Shown in pieces: positions 17,342-26,950 of a stretch of 64,000 bases of DNA. Within the stretch, counting starts at the first letter, position 1, and every line of letters starts with the position of its first letter. Position numbers and translations under genes: made by a program. The notes under the pieces were generated by a model that searched no databases, was not told the origin of the DNA, and was given only the letters and a program-made list of their open reading frames with translations. Origin of the DNA: JAQBVV01 sp965249205 (GTDB lineage: Bacteria; Acidobacteriota; Vicinamibacteria; Vicinamibacterales; UBA2999); the NCBI GenBank assembly GCA_965249205.1, contig CBDFLL010000005.1:744001-808000 (forward strand). The letters are read 5' to 3'.

Positions 17342-19059
17342 TGCGCCTGGCCAATCAGCGTCTTGAGACGTCCCTTGATTCTCGCCAACTGCTTGCGCCA
17401 CGCTGAGCCTGAACAACCAGCCCGCATGATCTCGGTCACGGCATCAATCTGATGAGCGCGCCGGCGCGCGCGGCGGCGAGCGCGAAGCACGCGCTGCTTC
17501 TCGGCGATACGCCCCGCCCGAGCCGCCGCGGAGGCTCGCTTGTGCGCCGCCTTTGTCACCTTCGCGCGGTCACTGATCATCTCCGGCGTGTCGCGAAGTA
17601 CGGCGCGGAGCCATCCTGTCTCGGACGACTGCGCAATGCGCCGCGCGAACGGCTGGGCGGCAGCGTGCCACGCTGGCGGCACATCGGCCGGCAGCGGTGA
17701 GGCCTCCGCGAGCTGCTCTATCGCGGCGACGAACGCGGGGGTGGCCGGCACGTCGAGGCCCTGAGGCCTGATGAAGGCGCGGACGAATTTGAGGTTCTGC
17801 TGGTCTCGCCGCCCAGGCTGCCGAAGCGCCAGCGCCAGCGCCGTCAGGTGACCCGGAAAATTGCGCGTCACCTTCAGCAACCCACCTTCGACGTCTATCA
17901 AGTACCGAAAGTGCTGCATCCCCTCCTGGTACATCTGCATCTCAGGAAGCAGCAGCGAATGCACGGGGCGGCCCACGACCGCTGCCTCCAGAAACCCGCT
18001 CGTCACCAGACCAATCACCGCGTGACTGTGATACAGCGAATCGAAGTAGTCTGCCTGCGCATCAGGGCTGACGGGATTTCGTCCGAACAACGCCACGTTC
18101 TCGAAGCGTTCGAGCGAGATGTCCTTCCATTCGCCCATCCGCTCCGGATGCGGTCGCACGAGAATCGACGCCTCTCGAAGTCCAGGGTCGGCACTCCGTC
18201 TGACCTCCTCCAGCCAGCGCAGAACAAACTGAGACTCGTACGGATTCGGTGTCAGGACCGAGCAGATGTACAGCAGCATCGGATGCTCAGCAGACAGGCC
18301 GACTGCCCGACAAAAGGCGGCGCGATCACGGGAGGGCGTGCGTCTAAACCACTGGTCGTAGCATTGCGCCCCTGTGACAACGATCCGTTCTGCGGGCACA
18401 CCGTGCCACTCAATCGCCTCGCGCCGCTGGGTCTCGTTCCACAGCAGCACACGATCGGGCACGTTACGCAAGAGGGCCTTACTGGAGAGCTGATCCCAGC
18501 TGTACACACACACCCCAGCGCGACGTCCGAGCGCCCGAACCGCCCTCAGATGGTCGATCTGGGGTACGCGCCAGGCCGTCACGGAAGCGAAGAGCACGAC
18601 ATCCGGATCCTGCGCGTCAATGAAAGCCTGACTGGCGGCGCTTATCGGCATCATCGCTTCGGCGACGCGCAGCGCGGCAGCAATTGCGTGGCGCGCGATC
18701 GAAATCTTCCCTAGCCCCGCGTCCATCAGCCAGAGCACGCCCCTGGGAATACGTTCACGCAGCGTCAGGCGGATCTTGCTGAAGTTTTCGAACGACTCCT
18801 CATGGAAGCGAACATAGTCTGTGGCGCTGCGCAGCTTGCGGGACAAACGAAACCAGGGCTCAGCATCGAGCGACGGCCCGAATCCGTACGTCACTCCAGG
18901 ATGCTCCGCCGAAAGGCGCTCCACCAGCGCGCTGCCACCGATTGAGTCGGCCTCGTCCGCGGCTATATGGACCCGATGCCCCCGGGCGACGAGCGCAGCG
19001 ATCGCCGACTCAAAGTTGCGCACGTAGCCGAAGTGAGCTGCGCAGAACAGAAGCTTCAC
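17338..19059 (-). CDS. RPHP-family protein, putative glycosyltransferase (copy B1)
   Basis: A 573-residue protein. It starts at GTG 19059 (VKLLFCAAHFGYVRNFESAI) with GGGAG 8 nt upstream; the frame is open to 19161 but without family resemblance. Motifs in order: VYSWDQLSSKALL, VLLWNETQRREAIEWHGVPA, GAQCYDQWFRR, RAAFCRAVGL, LVRPHPERM, DYFDSLYHSHAVIGLVTSGF, FVRAFIRPQGLD, and a basic helical tail. Two Rossmann-like halves and the HP motif suggest a GT-B transferase. HP followed by a Ser/Thr motif is known from CMP-sugar-using bacterial sialyl- and polysialyltransferases, so CMP-sugar use is an inference worth testing. NTSA is replaced by VTSG here. Confidence 0.72.
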   Translation of the reverse strand: MKLLFCAAHFGYVRNFESAIAALVARGHRVHIAADEADSIGGSALVERLSAEHPGVTYGFGPSLDAEPWFRLSRKLRSATDYVRFHEESFENFSKIRLTLRERIPRGVLWLMDAGLGKISIARHAIAAALRVAEAMMPISAASQAFIDAQDPDVVLFASVTAWRVPQIDHLRAVRALGRRAGVCVYSWDQLSSKALLRNVPDRVLLWNETQRREAIEWHGVPAERIVVTGAQCYDQWFRRTPSRDRAAFCRAVGLSAEHPMLLYICSVLTPNPYESQFVLRWLEEVRRSADPGLREASILVRPHPERMGEWKDISLERFENVALFGRNPVSPDAQADYFDSLYHSHAVIGLVTSGFLEAAVVGRPVHSLLLPEMQMYQEGMQHFRYLIDVEGGLLKVTRNFPGHLTALALALRQPGRRDQQNLKFVRAFIRPQGLDVPATPAFVAAIEQLAEASPLPADVPPAWHAAAQPFARRIAQSSETGWLRAVLRDTPEMISDRAKVTKAAHKRASAAARAGRIAEKQRVLRARRRARRRAHQIDAVTEIMRAGCSGSAWRKQLARIKGRLKTLIGQAQ

Positions 19060-19215
19060 GTCTTGCTCCCGCACGTGCGAACGAACAGACTCGAATTGTG
19101 CTGCCGACGCGTCGTTGCCCACTTCATCGCATGCGAGATCCGGTAGGCGCAGGAACGGCACGTCGATCCAGCGAGCCCAGACGAAGCTGCGATTTCCAGG
19201 ATGTCGCCAAGACGT
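19060..19215 (-). other. Intergenic stretch with coding-like remnant
   Basis: The 156 nt between the NeuC-type gene's stop and the GTG of copy B1 hold an open frame that reads like protein (NRSFVWARWIDVPFLRLPDL) and joins in frame to copy B1. Nothing in it matches the start of RPHP proteins. It may be the tail of a deleted gene, or an N-terminal extension of B1. The Shine-Dalgarno of B1 (GGGAG) lies at its end. Confidence 0.3.
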
Positions 19216-20370
19216 TCAGTACTGAATCTTTTTCTGCACGTGTAACGAGGTGGTCGACAGGACATCGGCGATCCGCGCCCCAGCCTGTCCGTCGCCGTAG
19301 ATGTGTTCGGGAGGGTACGGCCCGTGCTCAATCTGGTGCCGGACAGCGTCCACAATCGCGGCAGGTGCGTGATCGACATCCATCACGTTCGAACCGCGCT
19401 CGCGTCCGTCCTGCCGACTGCCGATATTCACGGCCGGCGTCCCCACGAACGCGCCTTCCCGAATCGACGCACTGGAGTTCCCGACCAAACAGGCGGCGCT
19501 CTTCATCAGGCGCAGATAGGTCTCGACGGGAAAGTTTTTGTAGAACCTCATGTATTCCGGTCTGTAGTCCTCCCGGAACTTCCGCATGCCACGAGACACA
19601 TCCTCTGATCCCGCGTCGATATTCGGCCACAGCATTACTGTCGGCATCCGCAGCTCCTGCAGCGCCCTCAACGTTTCCCCGATCTGATCCTCCCCACGAC
19701 CGTACTCGGTGGTTACCGGGTGCTGACTCACGAGCAAGAACGGCTTCTCCGTCGAAATGTGTCCACCGACACCCTCTCGATCGAGCCACTCGGCGTCCAT
19801 ATCCACCCCGTCATTGGTGACGATCTCTGACACCAAATCGATGCGCGGGCAGCCGACGACATGGACAGCACCGGGAGCCTCCCCCAGGCGGATGATACGG
19901 TCGGCCGCCGCCTGGTTCGCCGGAAAATGTATGTGCGCCAGCTTGGTGATGGCGTGCCGGATGCTTTCGTCAATCGTCCCAGTCACCTCGCCACCCATCG
20001 TGTGAGCGAGCGGGATGTTCATGTAGGCACCCGCTACCGCGGTGGCCATCGTCTCGAAGCGGTCACCGACGGTTACGACGACGTCAGGCTTGAGCAACTC
20101 AAAGAGCGTAGGCAACTCCAGAAGACCGAGCCCCGTGGACTTGGCCATCGTCACCGGTGTCTCGCCCTCCACGATCATGTTGACCCGGGCGTCCGGCGTG
20201 AAGCCATCGCGCTCGATCACCTCGACCACCGACCCAAAGCGGTCGAGGAGCGCCGAGGCGGCCACAATGATCTGGAGCTGTAGCTCTGGGTGCGCTTGAA
20301 GGGCACGCATGACCGACTTGATGCTGCCGTAGTTGGCGCGGGATCCGATGACGACACATACCCTACGCAT
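19216..20370 (-). CDS. neuC: UDP-N-acetylglucosamine 2-epimerase, hydrolysing (NeuC-like), copy 2
   Basis: A 384-residue paralogue of the gene at 8766. It has VCVVIGSRANYGSIKSVMRA, VVTVGDRFETMATAVAGAYM, AHTMGGEVTGTIDESIRHAI, VGCPRIDLVSEI and GNSSASIREGAFVGTPAVNI. The SRANYGSIK start is characteristic of NeuC/LegG-type enzymes that give ManNAc-type sugars from UDP-sugars. The two copies differ throughout (TARPSYSR versus SRANYGS), so they are old paralogues or came separately; they may act on different UDP-sugars (GlcNAc versus a diacetamido sugar). ATG at 20370 is clear. Confidence 0.85.
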   Translation of the reverse strand: MRRVCVVIGSRANYGSIKSVMRALQAHPELQLQIIVAASALLDRFGSVVEVIERDGFTPDARVNMIVEGETPVTMAKSTGLGLLELPTLFELLKPDVVVTVGDRFETMATAVAGAYMNIPLAHTMGGEVTGTIDESIRHAITKLAHIHFPANQAAADRIIRLGEAPGAVHVVGCPRIDLVSEIVTNDGVDMDAEWLDREGVGGHISTEKPFLLVSQHPVTTEYGRGEDQIGETLRALQELRMPTVMLWPNIDAGSEDVSRGMRKFREDYRPEYMRFYKNFPVETYLRLMKSAACLVGNSSASIREGAFVGTPAVNIGSRQDGRERGSNVMDVDHAPAAIVDAVRHQIEHGPYPPEHIYGDGQAGARIADVLSTTSLHVQKKIQY

Positions 20371-20451
20371 GATGTTTCAGGCCGAGCCTCTTAGGGTTTG
20401 AAAAATGATCGGAAGGACGACGGGGCACAGCGATGCCTTCACCGCGCGTGA

Positions 20452-21432
20452 TCAGACAAGACCCACCGAGCGCTGGGGATCCGTCGGACGCGCCTCGCAC
20501 TCGCCGATCCCCACGTCACGAGTGTCGAATCTCGGCAACTCGTAGCGCGACTCCTGGCCGATCACAACGTCTCGGCGCGCCGTGTTAAACGCCATGGTAT
20601 AGCCGCACTCCTCAAGCACGCTCAGCGTGTTCGAATTGTACGTGTGCGCGAGACCGTACGGATAACAGAACGACACCCCGCGCTGGCCAGTCAGGCCGCC
20701 AATAGTGGACGGCCCGTTTCGAAGCTCCGCGCGCTGCCGCTCGCGATCGAGCCGCGACAACACCGGATGTGTTTCGGTATGAAAACCGAACGTCATGCCA
20801 CCGTCTGCCATCTCGCGCACCTGACCGCCGGACAGGTATAGCTCCCGTGCGAACGCCTCGGTCTCACCGATGTGGCGCTCGAACAACGTCGACAGTGTGC
20901 GATCAGCAACCGCGTACGGAATCTCATAGTTTAGTACGTGCTTGATCCGGACATCAGGCGCATCGTCATAGCGGTAGACGCCCTCGCGTTCGCTTCCGCG
21001 CCCTTGCAAGACGGTCACGCCTTCGCCCTCAATTGCTGCCGCCACTTCCCTCGCAAACTGGTCGCCACCAAGCTGACTCAAGAGGAAATGTGTCTTGTGC
21101 ACGTTCAGCAGCACCGGTCGGGGGCCGAGCGTTGCGCCTGACAAAAAAAATATTCCGCCGAGCCCTCGCGAGTGTAGGAGGGGGAAGCAGTATTCGTAGT
21201 GATCAACAAACCCGTCATCGAACGTCAGGAGCGCTGTTGGGCGATCGAATCCGGATTGTCCGATGACCGCCCGCTCGAACGTGACGCCGTCAATGATGTC
21301 GAAACGCGCCTGCAGCCAGTCGACCTGCGCCGCGAAGTCTGTCCCCGAAAGCGCCTTGATTCCCGGAAACGGCGTGCGCTCGACGTCGCGGACGTAGTGA
21401 TAAAAGATGACGGTACAGCCGTGGGAGGTCAT
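20452..21432 (-). CDS. Polysaccharide deacetylase (NodB-like)
   Basis: A 326-residue protein with VIFYHYVRD near the start, ALLTFDDGFVDHYEYCFPLL (the metal-binding TFDDG motif) and GFHTETHPVLSRL (the HxxxH motif). This is the carbohydrate esterase 4 / NodB fold, which removes N- or O-acetyl groups. Neither a signal peptide nor a membrane segment is visible, so it would act on cytosolic precursors or intermediates. It is coupled to the formyltransferase upstream by an ATGA overlap. Deacetylation followed by N-formylation of one amino sugar is a plausible joint role. Confidence 0.8.
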   Translation of the reverse strand: MTSHGCTVIFYHYVRDVERTPFPGIKALSGTDFAAQVDWLQARFDIIDGVTFERAVIGQSGFDRPTALLTFDDGFVDHYEYCFPLLHSRGLGGIFFLSGATLGPRPVLLNVHKTHFLLSQLGGDQFAREVAAAIEGEGVTVLQGRGSEREGVYRYDDAPDVRIKHVLNYEIPYAVADRTLSTLFERHIGETEAFARELYLSGGQVREMADGGMTFGFHTETHPVLSRLDRERQRAELRNGPSTIGGLTGQRGVSFCYPYGLAHTYNSNTLSVLEECGYTMAFNTARRDVVIGQESRYELPRFDTRDVGIGECEARPTDPQRSVGLV

Positions 21433-22235
21433 GCTGCACCCTCAGGCCCAATCAATCGCAACGCGGCATCACGGGTATCGCGCGCGTCCAAATACTCGGT
21501 AATCATCGACGTCTCAAAGTTTCGGTACGCGGTTCGAACGGCACCGGCGCTGAAGTCTTTCCGCTGATAGAGACGACCGCCGCTCCATTGTGGCACTGCG
21601 CGCACGGTGCCGGACATATGCGCCGCTGCTGCCAGGACCAGAGCCTGAGCCGCTGCGACGATGGTCTTGTTGCCGAGATCGTGAGGCCCGTCACCGGCCT
21701 CTATCGACGGACGGGCGTGCGACACAATCGGGCCGGTATCAATTCCTGCATCCAGATAGTGAATGGTAGCCCCGACGTATTCAGGCTCGCGATTCACCAA
21801 CGGCCAGAAATTTGTGCCGGCACCCCTGTAATACGGTGAGAGCCCGAGATGAATATTAAGAATCCGTCCTTCGAACGCCGACAGAAACGGCTCCCGCAGA
21901 ATACCGGTACCGAAGACCAGGACCACGTCCGGCCGCGCCGCTATCATCCGTTCGACCTCAGCCACCCCACTGCAGGCCCCAATGGGCACGACGCGATGCG
22001 CCGAACCACTGTCGAGACGGACGGCCTCATGCCCGGCAAAATATCGCTCTTCTGACTCATCCCGATTGGAGAAATGTCGCGCGATGACCCTTTCGTCGTC
22101 GGCATTGTTGGCGTATCGTTCCGGGCGGAAATTTTTTTCCTCCTGCCACACGCCGGCGAGATCATAGGCCGCAGCAACGGTGTTGGCGACAAATACGTGT
22201 CGCTGGAACGTGCTCGTCAAGAGAATGGCCCTCAC
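21429..22235 (-). CDS. Formyltransferase-family enzyme (sugar N-formyltransferase-like)
   Basis: The protein contains VVLVFGTGILREPFLSAF, LNIHLGLSPYYRGAGTNFWP (the N-x-H formyltransferase catalytic motif) and YLDAGIDTGPIV (the catalytic Asp). This is the formyl-tetrahydrofolate transferase fold shared by methionyl-tRNA and sugar N-formyltransferases; the glycan context favours a sugar. I choose GTG 22235, overlapping the upstream stop as GTGA, for 268 residues; GTG 22241 and a frame to 22277 are alternatives. The tRNA-binding C-terminal domain of Fmt is not recognisable, supporting a non-tRNA substrate. Confidence 0.75.
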   Translation of the reverse strand: MRAILLTSTFQRHVFVANTVAAAYDLAGVWQEEKNFRPERYANNADDERVIARHFSNRDESEERYFAGHEAVRLDSGSAHRVVPIGACSGVAEVERMIAARPDVVLVFGTGILREPFLSAFEGRILNIHLGLSPYYRGAGTNFWPLVNREPEYVGATIHYLDAGIDTGPIVSHARPSIEAGDGPHDLGNKTIVAAAQALVLAAAAHMSGTVRAVPQWSGGRLYQRKDFSAGAVRTAYRNFETSMITEYLDARDTRDAALRLIGPEGAA

Positions 22236-23866
22236 GACCACCTTGCCTTCAGCGGCTTGACCACCGACTTCTGCCACCGCTTCCTGACGAGCTTCAGGCG
22301 ACGCTGGGTTCGCGACGAGGCCTTGGCTGCCACTCTTTGCCTGTGGCGTACCACCCTGCTGACCAGCCTCCGCACTGGCTTCAGCGGATCGGGTCGATGG
22401 AGCCAGCTACCGACGATACCGAAGAGCGCACCCGACAGCACAACTGGCCGCACGCCGTAACCCCACCACGGCTGTCCCTTCGGTCGCGGCGCGGCCTCCG
22501 CTGCCAACCGCTCGACCGCATCGGCAAACACCGGGGTAGCCGGCAGATCGATGCCGTGTGGCCGGACAAAACTCGCAATGAAGCGCTGCGTTTCGGCGAA
22601 GGCGGCGTCAGGGTCAAGAAGCCGCTCGCTCAATTGGCGGATGTGCTCGTCGAGCGTGGAGGCAATCCGGACGCAACCACCATTCTCCGGAAGAAGGTGA
22701 TGAAAGTGAATGGTGCCTTCCTGCGTATCTGAAAACTCTTCAGCGGACATTGAGAACACCGGACGTCCGATGATGGCGGCCTCAATCATGGCGCTCGTGT
22801 TGATCCCGACGACTGCCGCAGCATGGTAGATAGAGTCGAAGAAGTCAGTCCGACTCTCGGCCTCGATCGGGTTGTACCCGGCACCAGGAAATACAGCGAT
22901 CCCAGGCCGGTCCGCCATCGGGTCCGTACCCCACACATGAAAGTTGTACGGATGAGGCCGCACCAGTACGTTCGCCTCCCGTAGCGTCGCATCAGAACTC
23001 GAGCGTAGTGCAGCCTCCCAGCGACGCACAAAGGCAACCTCGGCGTTCGACTCGGAAATGAAGCTGGACGACCCCGTGAACAGCAGAAACGGACGAGTAT
23101 CTGGCAGCCCGACCCTGGCGCAGAATTCCCTGCGGTTTCGTGTCATCCGCTTGACGAACCAGCGATCGAACAACTGCGCACCCGTCACGACAATTTTCTC
23201 ATCCGGAATGTAGTGATACTCGCGCGCCTCCTGCTTTTGCGCTTCGTTCCAGACGATCACTAGTTCCGGCTCAATTCGAATGAGACCTTTGTTCGTCAGA
23301 TTGTCCCAGCTTGCGATACACACGGCAGTCCGGATGCCGAGCGCCTGAGCGGCCTTGACCCAGTCAACCTGCCTGGACGCGGCGTCCACCAGTGGGGAGA
23401 CGAGCAGAACATCGGGATTCTGTGCACGAAGGAAATCGACCATGGGATCACACAGCGGAATTGCCCGTTCAGCCGCCATGAGCGCGCGCTCGACCGCCCG
23501 AACGGCGCTGGGCGGCAGCCGCGGAATGGCGTCGAGCCAGTGGTATGCGACCGGCAATACTTTCCGCTTGATCCGAACCCGAAGCGCCCGCGCCACCGCA
23601 AAACGGGGATGGAGGAAACGCATATAGTCCATCATCCCGCGAAGTCCGAACGCGATATCTCCCCACATGCCTTCGTGTGACGGCACGACACCAAGCACAC
23701 GCACACGGTCTGCGTACGCACTGAGACCTTTGAGTCCCACCGGTTTCTTGGCGTTGAAGTGATTGACCGCGATGGCGACGGAATGTCCGCGCGCCGCCAG
23801 TTCCTCAATCGCGGAATCGTAGAACCGGAGATACTCCGGCGTGTCCATGACAAACAGGATCTTCAT
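22232..23866 (-). CDS. RPHP-family protein, putative glycosyltransferase (copy B2)
   Basis: A 544-residue protein starting MKILFVMDTPEYLRFYDSAI at ATG 23866, which overlaps the upstream GPW gene's stop (ATGA). Motifs: IASWDNLTNKGLIRIEPELV, VWNEAQKQEAREYHYIPDEK, GAQLFDRWF, LVRPHPYNFHVW, GINTSAMIEAAIIGRPVFS, TIHFHHLLPENGG and SFVRPHGID. GAQLFDRWF replaces the usual GAQCYDQWF, and it shares SWDNLTN with copy B6 at 36203, so these two form a subgroup. A basic tail of about 50 residues ends the protein. The enzymatic role is inferred only. Confidence 0.72.
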   Translation of the reverse strand: MKILFVMDTPEYLRFYDSAIEELAARGHSVAIAVNHFNAKKPVGLKGLSAYADRVRVLGVVPSHEGMWGDIAFGLRGMMDYMRFLHPRFAVARALRVRIKRKVLPVAYHWLDAIPRLPPSAVRAVERALMAAERAIPLCDPMVDFLRAQNPDVLLVSPLVDAASRQVDWVKAAQALGIRTAVCIASWDNLTNKGLIRIEPELVIVWNEAQKQEAREYHYIPDEKIVVTGAQLFDRWFVKRMTRNRREFCARVGLPDTRPFLLFTGSSSFISESNAEVAFVRRWEAALRSSSDATLREANVLVRPHPYNFHVWGTDPMADRPGIAVFPGAGYNPIEAESRTDFFDSIYHAAAVVGINTSAMIEAAIIGRPVFSMSAEEFSDTQEGTIHFHHLLPENGGCVRIASTLDEHIRQLSERLLDPDAAFAETQRFIASFVRPHGIDLPATPVFADAVERLAAEAAPRPKGQPWWGYGVRPVVLSGALFGIVGSWLHRPDPLKPVRRLVSRVVRHRQRVAAKASSRTQRRLKLVRKRWQKSVVKPLKARWS

Positions 23867-25122
23867 GGCTCGGTCACGCCACCAGCGAGTGCGAGGCGCA
23901 CCAGCGCGAGATTGGCCACGTCGATCGCTACGAGCGTGGGGCCACCGAGCTGCTCAAAAGCGCGCTGGGCGACGTTGAGGTGCTGCACCTTGAAGGTCCG
24001 CTGTGAATAGAACGCCAGCGACGGGACGCCGCAAAATGGCGCCAGGTACGAATATCCGCCATAGGTGCCGACAAACGCACGGGCATGCGCAACGACTGCC
24101 GTCTGCACGGCCAGATTCTGCTCCGGCGCCATGTGCTGCGCACCGATACTGAACACACGGTCGCCGGCTGCGTCAAAGTCTCGGTGGTCGTCCACCGCGA
24201 ACGGCGTATTGAGCAGGACAACCGGCGAATGCCGACTGATCGTATTGATGGTCGACACGACGAATGCGCGGTTCTCCCGCGTGTCGGGAAAGCAATCACT
24301 GAAATAGAAGCGCGCCGCGACATAGGACGCGGGAAGCTCCTGGGGCACGGCAACATCCGCCGTACCGATTGTTTCGTAGGTCGCGTACTTGGCCACGCGT
24401 GAGAGTGTCGCCAGATCCTTCCACACCGGCATGAACAGCCGGTACATCATCCCCGGGTGCAGCAGGTCCGTCTGACCGAGGGTGCGCTCGGCCACAACCC
24501 GCTTGACGACCTCCGCGTCGAACGCTCCGACGAGGCGCTGCTTCTTTTTGACTTCCGTTGCAGCGCGGAACTCATCAGGAGAGAAGAACGAAAATACGTC
24601 GTGATAGCCGCCGGTCGCAAGCGCGCCGTACCAACGCGCCACGCCGCCTCGAGAGACGACGATCAACCGCTCCGGTGGGATTCCATACGCCGCGACCATC
24701 CTCCGGACGAACGGCACCCAGTACAACAGCTCGAACCCCACCTCGCCGGTCCAGGGACCGATGATCACCGGCCGGTCGCGGCGAAGGAAATGCTCGACGC
24801 GACGGGCCAGACGGCGATCGTCCACGCCCTGTTCGTCGAGGAGGCGCGCGCGCTCGAGGGCATCGGAGAACGCGCGATCCTGCTGGGCGAGCGAGACGTG
24901 CACATCCTCCAGGCGACGGTGTAACTCACTGAGCGAGTCCCCGCTGGCACGCGTGGCCAGCCCGGCGCTCAGTCCGTCGAGCCGCTGGCGCTGGACCGCA
25001 AGTTCTTCCCGCTGGGCACGGCCGAACTTGCCGATCTTCTCCTCGACCGCCGCAAGACGCTCGAGATGCCACCGGCCGGTAAGCCGTGCCAGCAGCCGGC
25101 CGAATCGCCCTCGCTCAGTCAC
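23863..25122 (-). CDS. GPW-family protein with N-terminal coiled coil (copy A6)
   Basis: A 419-residue protein. About 110 residues of charged coiled coil (VEEKIGKFGRAQREELAVQR, LSELHRRLEDVHVSLAQQDR) precede the core PVIIGPWTGEVGFELLYWVP, VVSRGGVARWYGAL, LHPGMMYRLF, SYVAARFYFSDCFPD and ARAFVGTYGGYSYLAPFCG. It starts at GTG 25122 (GTGA overlap with the upstream gene) rather than ATG 25152. In AKFY/VKFY the lysine is Arg here (AARFY). The gene sits between two RPHP genes, coupled to both by overlaps, which suggests joint action. Confidence 0.72.
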   Translation of the reverse strand: MTERGRFGRLLARLTGRWHLERLAAVEEKIGKFGRAQREELAVQRQRLDGLSAGLATRASGDSLSELHRRLEDVHVSLAQQDRAFSDALERARLLDEQGVDDRRLARRVEHFLRRDRPVIIGPWTGEVGFELLYWVPFVRRMVAAYGIPPERLIVVSRGGVARWYGALATGGYHDVFSFFSPDEFRAATEVKKKQRLVGAFDAEVVKRVVAERTLGQTDLLHPGMMYRLFMPVWKDLATLSRVAKYATYETIGTADVAVPQELPASYVAARFYFSDCFPDTRENRAFVVSTINTISRHSPVVLLNTPFAVDDHRDFDAAGDRVFSIGAQHMAPEQNLAVQTAVVAHARAFVGTYGGYSYLAPFCGVPSLAFYSQRTFKVQHLNVAQRAFEQLGGPTLVAIDVANLALVRLALAGGVTEP

Positions 25123-26930
25123 GGCGCCTGCCGATCCTGTCCAGGTCGCCATCGACCAATCCAGCGTCTTGCGCCCTGCGTGAGTCGCGCGCGCATCGCG
25201 ACTCGACCACGCTGCCGCATACGCGCCGCCTTCGCACTCTCTCGCACGCGCCTCCGTCGTGTCTTGTCGGCCTCGGCACGCTGACGTGTGGCTTCCTTCC
25301 CCTGCACAGCCGCCTCCCGTGCCATCGTCGTCTCGGCCCGAACCCGCGCCCGCTCTCGTGTTCTGGCCTCCGCCGAACGACGACGTTCCTCGCGCCTGCG
25401 GTCGTGCTCCTCACGTTGGCGCCTGCGTTCCCGCTCACTACGGTGCCGATCGTCACGGACGACCTCAGACCCGTAAATCCATCGCAGCATCAGAAACGTC
25501 GGCGCCATCGCCGTGCGAAGCAACCGGAAACGGAACGGCGTCCCCTCGGGTGCCGGTGCCGGCATCCCCAGGAGATCGTCAACAGCGTCGCAGAAGATGG
25601 GAGTCGCGCTCGTGTCGAGGCCGTGTGGACGGATGAACTCCTGCACAAACTGTGGATTTGTCCCTGGCTGATCCGGGGAACGCCGCAACGACGCGACGAG
25701 CTGCTCGTGATGCGCCTCAAAGCTGCGGCTCGCTCGCAGAACCCCGCCGCCAACCGTGAACAGATAATGGAAGTGCAACGTGCCTTCCTGGTTCTCATGA
25801 AACTCCGGCAGCAGGATCGTATGGACCGGACGGTCGACGACTGCCGCCTCGAGAAACGCACTCGTGTTCATGCCGACGACGGCGCTGCAATAGAACAGCG
25901 ACTCAAAATAGTCGTCCTTGGATGCATCATCCACCGGGTTTGATCCGTACAACGTGACGTGTTCAAGCAGCGAGAGGTCCACCGTCTCCCACTCGCCCAT
26001 CCGCGTCGGATGCGGCCTGACGAGCACCGCCGCTGAACGCAGCTCTTCGTGCGCGCTGTCCCGAAGGCTCTGCACCCATCGGCGCACGAACTCTGCCTCG
26101 GCCGGGCTTCCCGGGAACAACGCGGAACAGACATACAGCAAGAACAGCCGGTCGGTGGGGAGCCCCACGCGACGACAGAAGTCCTCGCGCGACCGGATCG
26201 GCCGCCGTGCGAACCACTGGTCGTAGCACTGCGCGCCAGTGACGACAACCCGCTCGGGTGGCACCCCTTGCAGGCGCACAGCCTCGTCCTTTTGTGTCTC
26301 GTTCCATACAAACACCCGGTCAGGCAGATGTCGGACAAGGGCCTTGCTCGACAGATGATCCCAGCTGCCTACGCAAAATGCCGTCCGCAACCCCATTGCC
26401 GAGGCCGTGCGGAGCACGTCGAACTGTGATGACCCTAAGTACACGAGCGGCGTGATGAGTACGACGTCCGGCCTCTCGTCCTGCAATTGCCGCGCGATCT
26501 CCGGCACCGGCGGCAACGCCCGCTCCAGCGCACGTAGCACGGCCAGAAGCCGGCGCCGATTCGCCGCATGCTGAAACAGCGGCCCGTTGCTGAGCCGCAC
26601 TAGTGTCGGCGGCACACGCTCCGCCGCACGCGCTTTGAGCTTGGGAATGGCGTCGTATTCCGGCAGAAAGTACCGCAGATAGTCCACCCACAGGCGGATC
26701 GTTCTGGCCACGTCAGACCAAAACGGAGACATCGACGGCGACAACCTGCTCCACGTCACGCGCGGATGGTCCTCGAGCAGACTTTCTAGCGCCGGACGCA
26801 GACCACGCGCAAGCCAGGCGCCACGGCCAAGCGCAAGGTGGATATCATGGCCGCGAACCGCCAGTTCGCGGATGACCGACTCGTACATCCGGAACGAACC
26901 CAGATGCCGCATCGAAAAGAAGATCTTCAC
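25119..26930 (-). CDS. RPHP-family protein with highly charged C-terminal tail (copy B3)
   Basis: A 603-residue protein starting VKIFFSMRHLGSFRMYESVI at GTG 26930. It has VGSWDHLSSKALVRHLPDRV, VWNETQKDEAVRLQGVPPER, GAQCYDQWFARR, LVRPHPTRM, GMNTSAFLEAAVVDRPVHTI and TLHFHYLFTVGGG. The last about 115 residues are an Arg/Glu-rich helix (ERERRRQREEHDRRREERRR), probably a coiled coil or membrane- or protein-docking arm. Very similar in the first 480 residues to copy B4 just upstream, indicating a recent tandem duplication. Putative GT-B transferase. Confidence 0.72.
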   Translation of the reverse strand: MKIFFSMRHLGSFRMYESVIRELAVRGHDIHLALGRGAWLARGLRPALESLLEDHPRVTWSRLSPSMSPFWSDVARTIRLWVDYLRYFLPEYDAIPKLKARAAERVPPTLVRLSNGPLFQHAANRRRLLAVLRALERALPPVPEIARQLQDERPDVVLITPLVYLGSSQFDVLRTASAMGLRTAFCVGSWDHLSSKALVRHLPDRVFVWNETQKDEAVRLQGVPPERVVVTGAQCYDQWFARRPIRSREDFCRRVGLPTDRLFLLYVCSALFPGSPAEAEFVRRWVQSLRDSAHEELRSAAVLVRPHPTRMGEWETVDLSLLEHVTLYGSNPVDDASKDDYFESLFYCSAVVGMNTSAFLEAAVVDRPVHTILLPEFHENQEGTLHFHYLFTVGGGVLRASRSFEAHHEQLVASLRRSPDQPGTNPQFVQEFIRPHGLDTSATPIFCDAVDDLLGMPAPAPEGTPFRFRLLRTAMAPTFLMLRWIYGSEVVRDDRHRSERERRRQREEHDRRREERRRSAEARTRERARVRAETTMAREAAVQGKEATRQRAEADKTRRRRVRESAKAARMRQRGRVAMRARLTQGARRWIGRWRPGQDRQAP

Positions 26931-26950
26931 ACTGAGTTCGCTGGCGATGA

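Noticed and set aside
17338..19161. Longer start (19161) for RPHP copy B1
   Set aside because: The extra 34 residues do not resemble RPHP N-termini, while GTG 19059 has a good Shine-Dalgarno and the expected first residues.
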